A stretch of DNA of 64,000 nucleotides from Phoenix dactylifera (lineage: Eukaryota; Streptophyta; Magnoliopsida; Arecales; Arecaceae). The position numbers and the translations under genes were made by a program. Position 1 is the stretch's first letter, and each line of letters begins with the position of its first letter. The stretch lies in assembly GCF_009389715.1 (NCBI RefSeq), contig NW_024068244.1, positions 1 through 64,000 on the forward strand, read 5' to 3'. Shown here piece after piece: positions 48,961-62,492 of the stretch. The notes beneath the pieces are model-generated. The model was not told the DNA's origin. It ran no database searches and saw only the letters and a program-made list of their open reading frames with translations.

Positions 48961-50448
48961 AGATTGGTCAGGTTATCTATTAAATAAACAGCTCATATCT
49001 GAATTTTTTATCACTTTAATAAAAAGATCGAATTTGGCTTGATGAATTTTTGACCTAATTCATATCTAATTGATTGCCGCCCCTACTCAAAATATGGACC
49101 CATCCAAATGGAAAGGTTCTCCCATTATATGACATCAAAACACTTGATGTGGCCACCTTAACTCTCTCCCTTGTCTCCAATCGCCTCAGGAATTTCTGCC
49201 TCTCCTCGATAGACGTCAAGAGCCAACTCAAATTGAAAATACACCAGATGACGTTTTGGTTGAGAAGAACTCATTTTGGCCAATGAGTTCCGCCCAACAA
49301 CTCATTGACCTCCAATTTTGTAAAATTTTTGAAAATGTTGAGAGGAAACTTAAATAATTTCAGCAGACCTGAGGTTCTCATAGTTTTTAATATGATCTTG
49401 TCCGACATCCACAAACCCTTATTCAATTTTGTTATAGTGTGCAACAGGATGCATTGATCATAGGGAAGCTGGAAGTTTATTTGATGAACCTACTTGTTAC
49501 ATAAAAGATGTTCTTCTTTTGCCTGCATTTGAGGAGAGCTCTAGGGGTAGGCTTGTTTTTGTCTAAAGAAATTATAACTTTGGCATGCATTGTGCATGCT
49601 GCTGATTATAGAGGACGAGCAATAAACAATTATAATCCAATGATTGGATGAAATTTGATTTAGGCGAGGATGATTATTTATAATAATAATGTTTATGGTT
49701 ATAATTATAAATAATTACAAAAGAAAAAAAGAGCTATGATGGACTTTAAGAAACAAAATCAAAAAGAAGATTATTGGAAGGCGCTTCATACTTAACTTAG
49801 CTAGAGTGCTTATGCTCAGCAAAAACAAAGAAGAACCATCAGCAGTTATAGAGAAACATTAGATCATTAACATCAGCTTTGTAACTCTTCCTTCTTCCTC
49901 TCCGCTTCCCCTCGTACATTCTTTCCATTTTTTCCATTTGTAAACATTTATTTTCTTAATAATATTTCTGGTGTCAGCTCCTACCTACCTCCATTTTCAT
50001 CAATATATATATATATATATTGGAAGGGCAAATAAAAAGTTTCTTAGAAGAACCACTGACATTCTAGGGCTCCCCGAAGAAGATTTACAGAAACAGAGAA
50101 ATCCTTTTGTCTTCTCATCCAATTAGTTTGTAATTTTAAAAGATATGTTGAAATTTATTATTGATTTAAAAAAGTCGAACAGTTGGTCATCAGCCATGGA
50201 GTGTGGGTATATATATATATATATAATAAGATAGGGATGCGGAGACCCTCCGCCTCAAAATAAAGTTTTTGCATTATAATAAAAAGGATGATCGGTTAGT
50301 ACCTCCCCCTCCCAAACCCCTTCCAACTTGATGAAAAACTAGGGGCCGGTCAAATATTAAGATCTCATTTGGTTCGTTGAAAAAATTATCTTTGGCTAGA
50401 ACATTTTAGTTGACAAGCTAATGTCTAAAAAAATAGTTTTTAGTTAAT
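48961..50448. other. AT-rich intergenic DNA
   Basis: No gene is supported; the frame at 49074-49286 has no domain. It holds short (TA)n runs at 50008-50021 and 50210-50225. Confidence 0.45.
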
Positions 50449-52720
50449 TATGACATGCCCCAAATCAAGGACATAATACGGTCATACTACCGAAGGGTAC
50501 GACTCATGATAATATGGAGCCAACCATTATATTTAGCTTCCAAATTCATTTCCAATGAAATAAAATAAATAAATATCTAATTTCATCGTCCATTAGATAA
50601 CAAAGTAAACATAGTTCAGAGCATCTAAATTTAAACTTAAATACTAAACCTATAATCTTCAATATTTAAAAATTACTAAGCTATAAATCGATGACCAACT
50701 AAATAATTAAAATTCTCCTACATAGATCGCCAAGCTTCCTAGTGTGAACTCCTAAGCCTGGACTATCTTTTGTCCCTACTAATTCTGTTCGTTTGGAGAG
50801 AGAGAAAAAAAGATATGTGAGCGATACAGCTCAGTAAGTAAAACTTACACTATCCTACCAGATCAAGCATAAGTTTTTCATATCAATGCATCATTTATAA
50901 AAAAATAATAGTTCTTGCAAAAACAAAGTATTTCATAGTACGATATATCAAAACAAGTAATAAAAATAATCATGTATACATAAATCTTCAATATTTCATA
51001 AATATAGTTCCAAGTTCATATTATAAATAAATTCATAGTTCATTTTTCTGTCATTTACTCACATCACAGTTCAAAACATTGCTCACAGATATTTGTGCTA
51101 CAGTCAATTTATACTCGTGACAAAGCCTGTGTTCGTAATCGATATAGATTCATATTTCGTATGCCAACTTTATACCCACTATCAGAGTCTCTATTTGAAT
51201 GGATGCTAGCTCCGGGTGTTGATCTTCCTAATTCTAGAAATCATACATAGCTATCTAAGCCTTTTAAATACTTATATCCTTTTTTAAAACATGAACATAA
51301 ATAGATGAAAAATACTAAATGACATGATCGGATTTATATTTCATAACAAAGCTATTTCCATTAAAAGCATTCACGAAACTATTTTTCATAATATAGTATA
51401 ATTTTTATAACATATAAATTGATCCATAAGTTTAAGAAAAATATAACTTTATTATTGGCAATTTATGCATGAAAGACATGATAATTTGAAATAATAAGGA
51501 GCGCAAGATTTACTTTCCTCTTTCATCTTAAATTGTTAGATTTCACTAGGTGACCCCGCTAGACCTATTTAAAATATTAATGGCAAAATTAACTTCTTTT
51601 TGATAACTTTAATAAAATTAAAAAATAATAAAAGAAGACTTGATCTGGTGGTTTCAGATGGATCAGATCTAGACGATTTGCTCAATAAATCAAAGGGTAT
51701 GAACTCAATTGGGGCGAAGATTCATTCAAGAAGATTCATTAATGGGGGTTTCAAGGACATTCAACGGGCCGAGATGATCGGTCCAGTAAGTGGACCGGGC
51801 ACCAGGGCAGTTTAGAGTTTTTTTATAGGAGTCAACCTGGGGTCCATAGGATAGGCAATTAGGACCCTTTTATTGGGTTCATAGCTCTTTTAGAAAGAGA
51901 AAAAAGAAAGATTAGATAGAAGAGAAGAGAGAGAAAATAAGAGAGAGAAAGAGAAAGCAAAGCATTCGCTCTCTTCTTTTCTCCTTTTCTTTTTTCTTCG
52001 GAAAACAGGTGAGGAAGGAGGCGGCTAGTGGCTGACCATGGTGATTAGGCGAGACAGTAGCTGGAGGCGGTGGCAGGTGGGGGAGAGCGGCCAACGATGG
52101 CCAACCGAGCCTGGCCAAAATGGAGAAAGAAAAGAAGAGGGGCGGTGCCCCTTAGCTGCCCTTGATGGTAGCCCACAAGGCCCAAGGAAGTGGTGGGGAA
52201 CTCATCGGTGAGGGATGGAGGCGATGCTCTTCGGTCAGCAGTAGCATTTTCCGATGGAACCAAGTGAGAGGAGGAGGAATGGCTCTCCAAACAAGGCACA
52301 TGAACTGGAGAGAGAATGGAGGGCTTCGGGCGGTGGTGCTTGGTCGAGGTGGCACGTCGGCCACTAGAGATAAAGGAGAAAGGAGGTGGGGAGTTGGGCG
52401 GCGATGGGTCGATCAAGGAGAAGAGGGGTTTAAAGAGATGTTGTGGGAGATAGGGATAAACTCGGATGAACGATGGCACCGGCCGGCCGTTCGCCGGTTG
52501 CAACAACTCCTAACGCCTGCCACCCATTAGCACTGACCCCAAGGAGTTCGCACCGGCCGCGCTCCTTTGGCTGCACCTCAATAGCGGTCGTTCGGGCCGA
52601 TCGAGCAGGGGATTGTGATCCTCTGTTTTAATCTTTTTTTCCCACTGAGGGGGTTGGGCCTGCCTCAAAGATGGGTCGGTCCAGTGGACTGAGCCATCAT
52701 AGATCATATGAAAACCACAC
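50449..52720 (-). mobile_element. LTR-retroelement-like fossil, inverted relative to the one at 6.6-9.3 kb
   Basis: The AT-rich part (50449-51840) starts with tgacatgccccaaat. A GA-rich tract (51885-51960) and a GC-rich part (51960-52650) follow. Read on the minus strand, the order GC-rich leader, CT-rich tract, GGGTCC motif, then AT-rich part matches the layout of the 6.6-9.3 kb segment. No gag or pol domain is seen. The ends and superfamily are uncertain and it is clearly non-coding. The open frames at 52045-52530 reflect GC content. Confidence 0.3.
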
Positions 52721-52726
52721 ATTCCA

Positions 52727-53003
52727 AAATGACTTATGTTTGGTCAAGTGTCTATTTTGCTAAAAAAAATATATAAAATATCTATTATACCCTTAATAAA
52801 GGAAAAAATCTTACTCTATTATATCTAAATACTTCAGAGAATTTTTGAAAAAAGGAATTATCCTAAATTCCAACCGATAAAAATTGGACTTTTCCATATC
52901 TCACATGGATTTTTCTTTCTACAAAATATAGAAATCATATTTTCATAGAAAAGCTATTTTCATATCTCTCTATGTAAAAACTCCAACCAAACATGAGTCA
53001 TTT
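52727..53003. mobile_element. MITE with 17 bp terminal inverted repeats
   Basis: The left end aaatgacttatgtttgg (52727-52743) pairs with the right end ccaaacatgagtcattt (52987-53003), one mismatch in 17. The interior is AT-rich and non-coding, 277 bp in all. The target-site duplication is not clear. The ends differ from the 26.3 kb MITE, so it is another family. Confidence 0.7.
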
Positions 53004-55121
53004 CTTCATTTTCTCTTGATCATACTTTTCCCCTCCTCTTCCGGCGAACAAACAAGTCCTAGAAGGAACAAGAACTATTAGTTAGTGGAAATCAATAGCC
53101 ATAGCCACATAAAAATAAACTAAAATATCACAAATCATGACTATGGAAGTTGACATCTAGTCGGCCAGTAGTACTTCAGCCAATAGCTATCGTTAGTATG
53201 CTACGTAGAAGAATGGTACATTATATAGTGCCTACCGACCAAATTAGCTAAACTTCACACTCTCATCTTAGCAGCTAACCCCTCCTTTTTCGCATGAGAG
53301 ACAAGGAAATATCCTTGTTAATTGTACAAAAACATTGACATGAAAACGCATTGACCTTCAGCTTAGATATTATTTATGATTCTGAAATCATGCTTACAAA
53401 ATACACGGGGAGAGAGATGATTAGAGAAGAGAGAAGCAGGTGGCATCCTATAAAGGGAGAGTAATAAATAATAATAAGCACTTGTCCATAAATTAATTTA
53501 ACTAATAGCAAGTGGGTGCTTGGCACGTAGATCAGCCTCAATAATTGACTCTGCTTATCTCTTTTTTTATTTTGTTTTAGAGAGTCTCCTTATCTCTTTT
53601 TTTTGTATATTTTGCTACCTTATATGGAGTTGGAACTCTATCCACATTTGTCTACATTTTAAAATGAAAATTTTGGAGGTGACCTCAGCAGCCAATTTTA
53701 TTAATCTAGATAAGAGGGCATTACGTGCGATCTTACACAAGCAGCCCGCTTTTTATTCAGTGGGGTGGTGGTTCTCAAGTTGAGAACTTTTGAAATGCGA
53801 AAAGGTGATAGCATTAGCTTATTTTATAGGAAATACAAAGATGGCTTTGTTGAAATAGCAACTAATTCTAGGGAGGGACCAATAGTTGAGAAGGACATAG
53901 ATATGTGATGGTGTAGTTATAGAGCGAGATAAATCCATCCGCCTCTTGGAGAGCCACAAGTTTTTGAAGTCATTTAAGATCAGTTTCATGGGTGGATTTA
54001 CATCATGAGGTTCATTCGCCTGGGATCACTTTCATCCCTTGGAGTTTGTCAAGTAGAGGATCAATCATAGACATTTTTTCCTCATCTAAGAAGTCATCAA
54101 ACAAAATATTTTTTTATATATATTATTTGAAAGTCAGACGGGAGAGCTTTTGTAGCTCTCTAAGACCCTTGCAACCAATAATTTTATATGAGCATTCCAT
54201 ATAAATATATACTAAAATATGCATTGCTGCATCACGTCCGAGTAAGATGCACTATGCAGTTCTCCAAAATATTTGACATGTATTCGCCAATTAGAGGTGC
54301 AAAATTTTAAAATAACAGAGAACCAATTCTCGAGCCCATAAGTTCAATGCCTAACTTCATGGGCTAGGTCTGGGACTTTGTCTTTGCAGTTGACAAATAT
54401 GGAGAGATTTTATTCCTCTTCCCAAGTTCTGCAAGTATATCCCTTCTTGAGAATTCTTCCCTCAACTCACAAATTATGAAGTATTTGAACGCACAATTTC
54501 TGATACTGAATTGCATGGGGAATTCGTGTCATAATCACTCTAGATAACACTGCCATGTAATTTTAAGACGTTTGACAACTTTTGGTTCTCACTTTCATAT
54601 TGTGATTAGATAAACTGGCAAATGAGACTGATTTCTTTCATGATTTTTCGAACAGAAGCTATTTAGGATCTGCCTGTTAAAGCAATTATAGAAATGATCA
54701 GATTACGACCATGTAAGCCATGCTTTCTCGATAACAGCAAAGAGGCATATCGTGTCGACAGCGGTGGCTCAAGGCGCAATAGCTTTCATGATGAGACGGG
54801 CCGGATAATTAATTACAAGGCTCGACTCTTGCTGGAGAACTGGAAATTCCATATGAGCTGAACAGGAAGCTTGGCTACGTTAACATTACTTGAAATCAAC
54901 TCAAACCTTGCAATATGATTCCGTAAAGGCAAGACGGTCTCTTAACCCCCTACACAACCCACCAAGCATATAAATCAATCTTGGCCATTTATATTACTTC
55001 TATCGCCTCACCACGTCAAGCGCTTTTATCCCTAGACCGTACAGCCTATTTTCGATGTGTCTCGAGCCTTACTAATCACTGCAAACCTCATACACCACAC
55101 TGCAAACTGGCTAAACCTCTA
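53004..55121. other. AT-rich intergenic DNA
   Basis: No gene is supported. Short frames at 53520-53783 and 53992-54204 show no domains or splice context. Confidence 0.45.
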
Positions 55122-55728
55122 ATGGACTTAATAAGAATGACGAAACTTTTAGAACACGGGGATTAAGTTGCGCATAGCATTTTACCATTACGCACGGAGA
55201 AAACGACTAGATCCTGAACGAACCGTTCCAATGATATTATTCTGTTTTCTGGTAAACGCCTTGCCAATCCCTTTTCTACCTCCTAAGTTGCTGTTGGCCC
55301 TCCAAAATGAATACAAGATTTCCCCGTAGTACGAGAAAAAAAAAAAAAATGTACCCAGGTGTATTCAGTCAAAATAACTAGATGAATATCACCGCTCCAC
55401 ATCAATTGCATGGCTAAAGTAGAGTTATTTGTTGCAATGATGTTCAATCCGGGCCAAGCATTCAGCATACAAGCCCCTTTTCAGGCCCATCAAACAATGC
55501 GACACGTTCCTACTTCCAAAAAACCAACAGTACCAAACTGGCGATTAAAAGGATATATATGACATGCCGCAATCAAACCGCAGCTGATACTCGTACTTCA
55601 AACAACATTATCCCAATTCACTAGCTTTATACATAATCCAAGATAGTAATATTCCCTCAAAAACACAGGAACTACCTCACAGTCGCATAATACGTCCGCA
55701 GTCACAGACTTGGAAAAGTTCAGCGCAT
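55122..55728. repeat. Downstream flank of DJ-1 copy 1, duplicated at 63129-63780
   Basis: It matches 63129-63780 along its length, starting near aatggacttaataagaatga and including cttttagaacacgggg and tccccgtagtacgagaaaa. The second copy has about 30 bp more near 63660. It probably includes the 3' UTR. The two are 8.05 kb apart (stop to stop). Confidence 0.9.
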
Positions 55729-55971
55729 TCATATGAAAACCAGAGTCTTTGCAAGGTTTAGGGCATTCTGTCGACCGAATAGCTTTTCAACAATGGCCAG
55801 TGCAAACTCCTCGCATGTCCCTGGGCCTCTGCTCGTGATCCAGTTCCCATCAACCACAACCCTGTTCTCGCATTCGCTTGGATCTGAAAGCTTGTTGCAC
55901 ATGGTTGGATAAGCTGTTGCCTTCTTCCCCTACAGGAGAACATGCCAAGATTGTCCTTTTTTTTATTTTCT

Positions 55972-56017
<46 letters not shown>

Positions 56018-59000
56018 GGGGGGGAGGGCACGAGAGAGGACATGGCAGTCATACTTTAAGCAAGCCATGGGGCTCAAGGACCATAGCTGGAGAGGCACAT
56101 ATTGCCCCATAAAGTTTTTTCGATTTTGCCTGCTTTTTGAGTAAATCAACAAGCTTCTCTGAAGTAGAAAATGCTTGGGCACCACCAGGTCCACCCTGTA
56201 AACAAATAAAAGGGCATGAGACAGTTTACAGGCAGATCTGATGTAACAGTTCAATTTAAACTGGCACAACTTACAGGCAGAACAATTAAATCGTATTGCA
56301 GCTTAACAGCCTCATCCAAGAGCATATCAGCTACTAGCTTCACATTCCTTGATCCCACAATTTCCAGCTTATCTTCAACTGAGGCAACTATGACATTAGC
56401 TTTTGCTCTGCATAAAATGTCAATGATCATAACAGCCTCCATGTCGTCTGAGCCATTGGCTATCGGCACAAGAATCTGGGCACACAGTAACAAGACCAAT
56501 GTTAACATAGAAATCTTTACTTACTATAGAAAAGACAAGGATACCATATTTTTTTGAAAATAAGAGCATACATGTCATCATGTCAACATCTTGTCATTTT
56601 GCAAATTCACTTCATTTACTTAAAATATATCTAGTGCCCATCAATAAAAGATGATTATAATATAAGTAGACAAGATACAGGAGCAGTAGGGTTATCAACA
56701 AGCTAGTTATCACGAGTCCAACTTTATCCAAGAATAAAGACTATCATATTTATGATAGCATTTTGTGATCAGCTAGAAATGTGGAAAGAAAAGGGCGAAG
56801 CATGCATTACATAATATTCAATCAAGAATGAAGTTGCATAATCTCAGGTTCTAAGCATTTAGATTTTCATGCACAACTCTTGCTTGCAATAAAACTGCAG
56901 CTTCTTGTTGTCATTCAAAGTTCTTGCCATCCGTTTTCTTCCTACTAGAAGTAGCATCAAACACAACATAGAGCCACACATTATGTATTCAAAATGCTTC
57001 TCTTTTTCTTTTTCCTTACTGGTGTACATCACTTTGTCCATGCAGGGATGCGAATCCAGCAAACTTTCCTATGAACAAAATAGTCTGTAGATGGTTTTCG
57101 CACCAAGAAATTGTCTTCTACATTTTTTTCCCATACAATAGTGGTTAACTACAACCCACCTAAGCTATGTACCCTCTCAAAGTATTTCATGTAATCTGAA
57201 TTGTCTGAGGAAAAAATTTCAGGCCAAATTTAATTTGGTCCATCCACCATAGAGTGCCTTATTTCACAAACCAATTAACAGCCTAACATCCCTACCAGTG
57301 AAATTGATATCTGATACCTCATTGACAGAGTGACGGTCCAATGAAGAATACTATCTCAAAGGAACAAGAATGGCCCCATCCCACTTCCCTATTTGTCCGA
57401 TGATTGTTAATGAGTTCCCTCCGCACATGCTAGCTGATTCCCTCCCGAGACACCCACAACAAATGGATATATGGCCTAGTTGATTCCCTCCCGAGACCCC
57501 AAAGTTTGACTTCATTAACAGAGTTGGCATTTGTCATATACAGGCATTTTTTTGTTATAGTGGTTGCAGAAATGTAGCACAATGGTGACTCGGTGTTGTG
57601 CAAGCACGCACATACTTTGGAGGGTCAAGCACGCACAAGGGCTTACGTCAATGCTTGCATTTTATCCAGTCATCTATCGGACATGAAAGAAGAAGAGTGA
57701 CAAATTGCAGTTTGTCATCAAATTTTGGCCGCAAACATCTCCAGTAAGACCCCTTCTGAAGGTTTATGGCTCTTGAAATTATTTGGTTTCCAACTACCCC
57801 CTGCCTTCAGCATTCCCCTCTTTGTTGTTCAAACAAGGCCAGCTTCGAAAGCAGATAAGGCTATCAGAACAAGGCTGATACACCATTGAATTCTATTCTT
57901 TGTGGCTTCACCAAAGTCCATTTTGATCAAAAGACTGTCAGGATGTTCTTAAGATTCACATCATTTTTTATTGCAGCTTCAGTTAAATTAATTACTCCCC
58001 ATGGTCTGTTTTCACATTCATTGTTCTGAATCCACTTTGCATCAGTTGGTTGACCTAGCATGGTTAACAGCCTTGCAATGCATATGAGTGTTTCATATCT
58101 TTATGTTGCCTTATTTTAGTCTTTTCTTTAATCATTTGCATTGTCACTGTTCTTCATTAGCTTTAATTTTCCTAAGTTCTCTCCAACACATAATCCAGTC
58201 AGAAAGAGCTCAAACTACAAACTCAACTGCTGCAGGGAGTTCAAATACCGCTGAATTGAAAAGCTATAAAAAAAAAATCAACAAATGAGACAGTCTACTT
58301 TAAGTAAGAAATTGCAAAGAAAACAAAATATAGCCAGCAAACACAATTTTAATGCTAAAAAATAAAAGAGGAAGCAATAAACAATGAAGGAAAGGCATAT
58401 GTTAGAAAGGTCAAACAATACTGGATTTCCAGTCTTACCTGAGGTGTATTAGTAAATTTCCATTCAATCGAGTTTAGCTCAGTCATAGAAAACTCGGCCC
58501 CATGATGAGGACGCATCACCTAAACAGATAACCAGTCATCATTCATTAGCAAGTATGATGCACAATCACAAAAGAAATGTATTGGATTAAACGAAAGAAA
58601 GCATTTCAAGGCAGTAAGAACATTAAATGAGGATAAATTCTTCTTAGCTCATGTACGCACATAACACAGTTTAAGATTCATTGAGAACATATACTTAGCA
58701 GTTGGCCTCAATAAAATAAAGCTCAGTGGAATTGCATATAAAACGTAATATTTTTGAAAATTTACAGCTCATGGCTCACTAAAATCTAATAACATATGAA
58801 CATTCTACATGCTAAATTTACAGGAAAGGAGAATGACCACTTTCTTCAAATGTCCCATCTTAGGTAGCCTAGTTCTGATTAAAACATCCCTCTGTGATCA
58901 TTAGGTCCAGGCAGGTGAGCAGCACCTTTCATGACTATATGGCTGTAATGGTGACTCCAGAATAGGAAAAAAAAAGAGTAACCTAGGTGCTGATGAAGAA

Positions 59001-61999
59001 GAACCAAACGTTTCTCTTCTGTTAAACTCAAGCTCTTCTTCGGAGTGGAGAAAACAGCTAGTGTTGAAAGAAACTGAGTCATTCAATGTGATGTAAACAG
59101 GTGCACATTCCTACAACTTGAAGCAGTCAAATCCTTGACATTTCATAGCATATGATTGTTTATACACAAAGATAACTATGAATATGCAGGTAAGCATGCA
59201 AAAATGATTTTGGAAAAAACAGTAGAAAGTTACATTTGTCATGACATCAACTTCTTAATGATAAGAAATAACAAGTCGCTAGTTAGCTATCATATATATT
59301 TTCTTATCATTGAGAATGGTGATCATATGGACACCCTAAAGTTTCTTTCCAAGCTCAAGGACTCTGTGCCAAGGTGATGCAGTATCCCCCGTATCGCCTG
59401 CATCATACAGCTTCTTTCCATACCTTATGTTTCATTTCGCTAACTAGAAAAGGAGTAAGTAACAATTTTCTACAAATATAAGTTAGCAATAATAACCATT
59501 ATATTTCAATTATACGTATGATAACAGCTTTTAATTAAGAAATGTTGCGCAAGGATCAGCTCATCAGGTGCTCCCCTCTTACCCATGCTTCACATTGATA
59601 CCTTCTTGTTTTAATATCGCCAATTGCTACCAACGCTACTAGGAATGTGTTGCTCTTCATGTAGTGATTCTGTGATTGTATTAATTGAAGATTTATTAAG
59701 TTTTAATATCGCCAATTGCTACCAACACTACTAGGAATGTGTTGCTCTTCATGTAGTGATTCTGTGATTGTATTAATTGAAGATTTATTCTTATTAGAAC
59801 TATAGTGAATGTTTAAGTAAGGTGCTTCTGCTCTAGGTCAAGCCCTTCAAGCATGGTCATGTGCCTATATTGTACCAAAACTATCCCCAGACAGCCTTAA
59901 ACCCGTTATCCATCACCTTATGATTTAAGCAACAAAGTTCTTAAATTTATTCTATTAGAAAAATGATCCTATTCAACATTCCATTTTATGTCAAAAGCCC
60001 ATAGAATGCTCCACCTTCATCCACTCTATTACCCTGTATTTTCAAGTATGCAACACTAGCCACCTTCGCATTAAATGGTTTTTCTTCAATGACACTAGCC
60101 AGCATTGCACAATATGTAACATGTCAGTAAGGGACCATCACAGTACAAGAATATGTAACCTAGCTTCATATGTATATGTCTGATTGACACACACTGACCT
60201 AGCACAATCCTTTTTCAGTTGCCACAAGCCCTGGCAAATGATTTGGCACATGAGTAGCATGCCAACCCATGATTGGCACAGGCATGGGAAATTGTACTTT
60301 AGTCCTTGCTTGCTTATATCAGTCACACAATGTTACAAGGTGTATCCCCCTCTTCTCTAGTTCCCATCAGACTTATTATTTATTTTATTTTGCAATTTAT
60401 ACATGCATACGTTATATATGTATGCATGCATTATTGCAGAGATGAGACAATTCGTTTACATTTTCCATTGATCATGATAGACAATATTATCCCGAAATAT
60501 CAACACATGCAGTGCAATCTTATATATTCTTCTTCTTCTCGCAAATTATAACATCACATTAATGTCTTTCTCCAAAAAAACACAACATTGACTGGTCCAC
60601 TTGTCTAGTAGTCAAAATTTGTATCTATTCTCGTCTTTATGTGTTTCGATTGCAATAAAGTGCCCCCGTGTTTGGTTTTTCTGAGGCTGAAGTGTCAGGC
60701 TCTTTTGGACACCCCGACACTTGGGATGGCAAGGGTGACAAGTGTCCAGCTGGCACTCTTTCCCATTATAGGTCTATGAAAGTACATGCATAAATAACTA
60801 AAAGAAAAAAACAAAACTCAGCAAGTGAAGAACACAGATTACCATAGGCCCTGCAACTTTATCAGCTTTCTCTTTTCCATATAGTTGTTCCACCAAAGCC
60901 AAAGAAAACTCCATAGATGTTCCTGGTCCACGGCTTGTGACTACCCGTCCATCCACTTGCACCCTTGATTCCACCTTTATCGCTTCAGAGGGGAGCTTCT
61001 CCATAAATGAAGGATGACAAGTTGCCTGTCGGGAAAATATTTAGGCCAAAAACAAGAAAGAAAGAAAAAATGAACAACAACAAACATCATCACTAGACCA
61101 AATTCAGACGATGACAGGTGAAATTAGAACCTAAGAAGCAGCCACAAATTTAGAATTACGTACAGAGGGCGACAGAAAATTGTTGAATTGTAAAATCAAT
61201 CGTAATCGCAATCACTAGCTGATTAAATCGTTGTGAGCTTCTTGAAATTTCATAAAACGTAAAGATTGAAAAAAAAATGAAAAGAACTTCTTATTAAAAT
61301 TTTATGTTAATAAATAAAAATTGAAGAAAGGTCACTGATCAAGAATCTCACTTTTAAACCCTTGAGCAAACCCCATGATCCCAGTGCCACAGCCGGGGCG
61401 GCACAGATCGCGGCGTAAAGCCCCCCTTTTTCCGCTTGCTTCTTCACGATGCTCTCTAAGGCTCCACAATCCCTAAGAGTTGCCGAACCTGGCATCCCTC
61501 CCTACATAAAATCCAAGAAAGTCAATTAAGAGCCCCAGAAAAAGGATTCGGCAACCAAATCTTTCGAACTAGGTCTCGCTAACTCACGGGAAGGGAGATG
61601 AGGTCGAAGGAAGAATCGGTGCAGTCCGACACGAGGGCGTCGGCCACGATTTTGATTCCCCAGCAGGCCTCGACGTGGAGGTCCTTCTCCGCCGATGCCA
61701 CGGTGACGTCGGCGCCGGCCCTCCGGAGGAAGCCGATGGTGTTCACCACTTCTATCGGCTCCGTCCCGTTGGCGATCGGGACCAGGACCTGGTCGGATTC
61801 CCGAAAGGCGTCAGAAAACGAGGAATCGGGGAGGGTTTTGAGGGAAATTAGAGGGGCGATGAGGAGAAGAGGCTACCTTCTTCGGGGGAGGAGAAGCCAT
61901 GGACGACGAGCTCGCGAAGCTCAGTGGGGCCAGAAGTGATCCCCGGATGCTTCGAGAGGAGAGGAATGGGGGAGAGGAGAAGCAACATGGGACGAGCAA
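55729..61999 (-). CDS. DJ-1/PfpI protein with two tandem domains (plant DJ-1A/B type)
   Basis: Eight exons: 61999-61877, 61788-61588, 61501-61352, 61025-60843, 58519-58439, 56475-56275, 56195-56055 and 55929-55729. All boundaries are GT-AG and phase 0; 426 aa. Residues 1-33 are Ser-rich like a chloroplast transit peptide; an internal start (MASPPPKK) would give a cytosolic form. Domain 1 has [13 protein letters not shown] (E54), the nucleophile C141 ([12 protein letters not shown]) and [11 protein letters not shown] 27-residue linker exon follows. Domain 2 has [13 protein letters not shown] (E259), C346 ([12 protein letters not shown]) and [10 protein letters not shown]. Plant relatives detoxify glyoxal and methylglyoxal and protect against oxidative stress. 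The CEEF motif differs from the SMEF of domain 1 and of the neighbouring copy. Intron 4 is 2.3 kb and intron 5 is 2.0 kb. Confidence 0.94.
55974..56014. repeat. (GT)20 microsatellite in a short DJ-1 intron
   Basis: A 41 bp uninterrupted TG run followed by a G-run (56016-56025). It fills a third of the 125 bp intron 7 (56054-55930). On the sense strand it reads (CA)n between donor and acceptor. Confidence 0.95.
59609..59790. repeat. 92 bp tandem duplication in DJ-1 intron 4
   Basis: ttttaatatcgccaattgct at 59609 recurs at 59701. The two copies differ at one base (accaacgcta / accaacacta), with a small difference at the end. This is a recent slippage or unequal exchange event. No coding sequence is involved. 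Confidence 0.95.
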
Positions 62000-62005
62000 A
62001 ATCAG

Positions 62006-62302
62006 TCAAGCACTTTGTCCCAATCCTTGAAATATATGTTCATTTCCTGCTAGCCAAATGCGACGAGCAATATAACAAATGGAAATTGCTTTAGAATACC
62101 TTATAGTAGAAGAAAATCTTTCTCTAACAATCTCAAGAAAGTCATCCAAAAATAATGAAGAAAATATCAACAAGTTTGAAACTGAGACTATTCTCAGTAC
62201 CTGTGCTGCCATATGACAATGGAGTATAACACGTTGAATGGACTCCTCTACATCAGAATATAAATCACAATAGTCTAGGATATGAAATCTACGGTGAAGC
62301 AA
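62006..62302 (-). mobile_element. LINE fragment (zf-RVT region of ORF2)
   Basis: The minus-strand frame reads YSDVEESIQRVILHCHMAAQ and later ICYIARRIWLAGNEHIFQG. This is the ESxxHxxxxCxxA...IWxxRNxxIF pattern at the end of plant LINE zf-RVT domains. It lies just upstream of DJ-1 copy 1, within its promoter side. The element is an old fragment. Confidence 0.65.
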
Positions 62303-62328
62303 AATTTCTTTGCATAGTAAACGATACC

Positions 62329-62492
62329 AAGCAATTTTTCACATAAATAATATGATCTTAGGATGAACACATAATTTCTAAACCAAAGCAGTGCTATGAT
62401 TTGTTTATCAAGCAATTTTTCATATAAATAATACGATCTTGGGATAAACACGCAATTTCCAAAATAAAGCAATGCCATGATTCGGTCAAGAT
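62329..62492. repeat. 82 bp tandem repeat, two copies
   Basis: aagcaatttttcacataaat at 62329 recurs at 62411 as aagcaatttttcatataaat. Both continue through the sequence up to atgatt. Several substitutions separate them. It lies between the DJ-1 copies. Confidence 0.85.

Noticed and set aside
52045-52722. GC-rich frames of 70-153 aa at 52 kb
   Set aside because: Open frames on both strands with no domain; best explained by GC-rich LTR-like sequence.
55850-56269. 139 aa frame with a run of HT repeats
   Set aside because: It reads through a DJ-1 intron and the (CA)n microsatellite; the real exons are in another frame.
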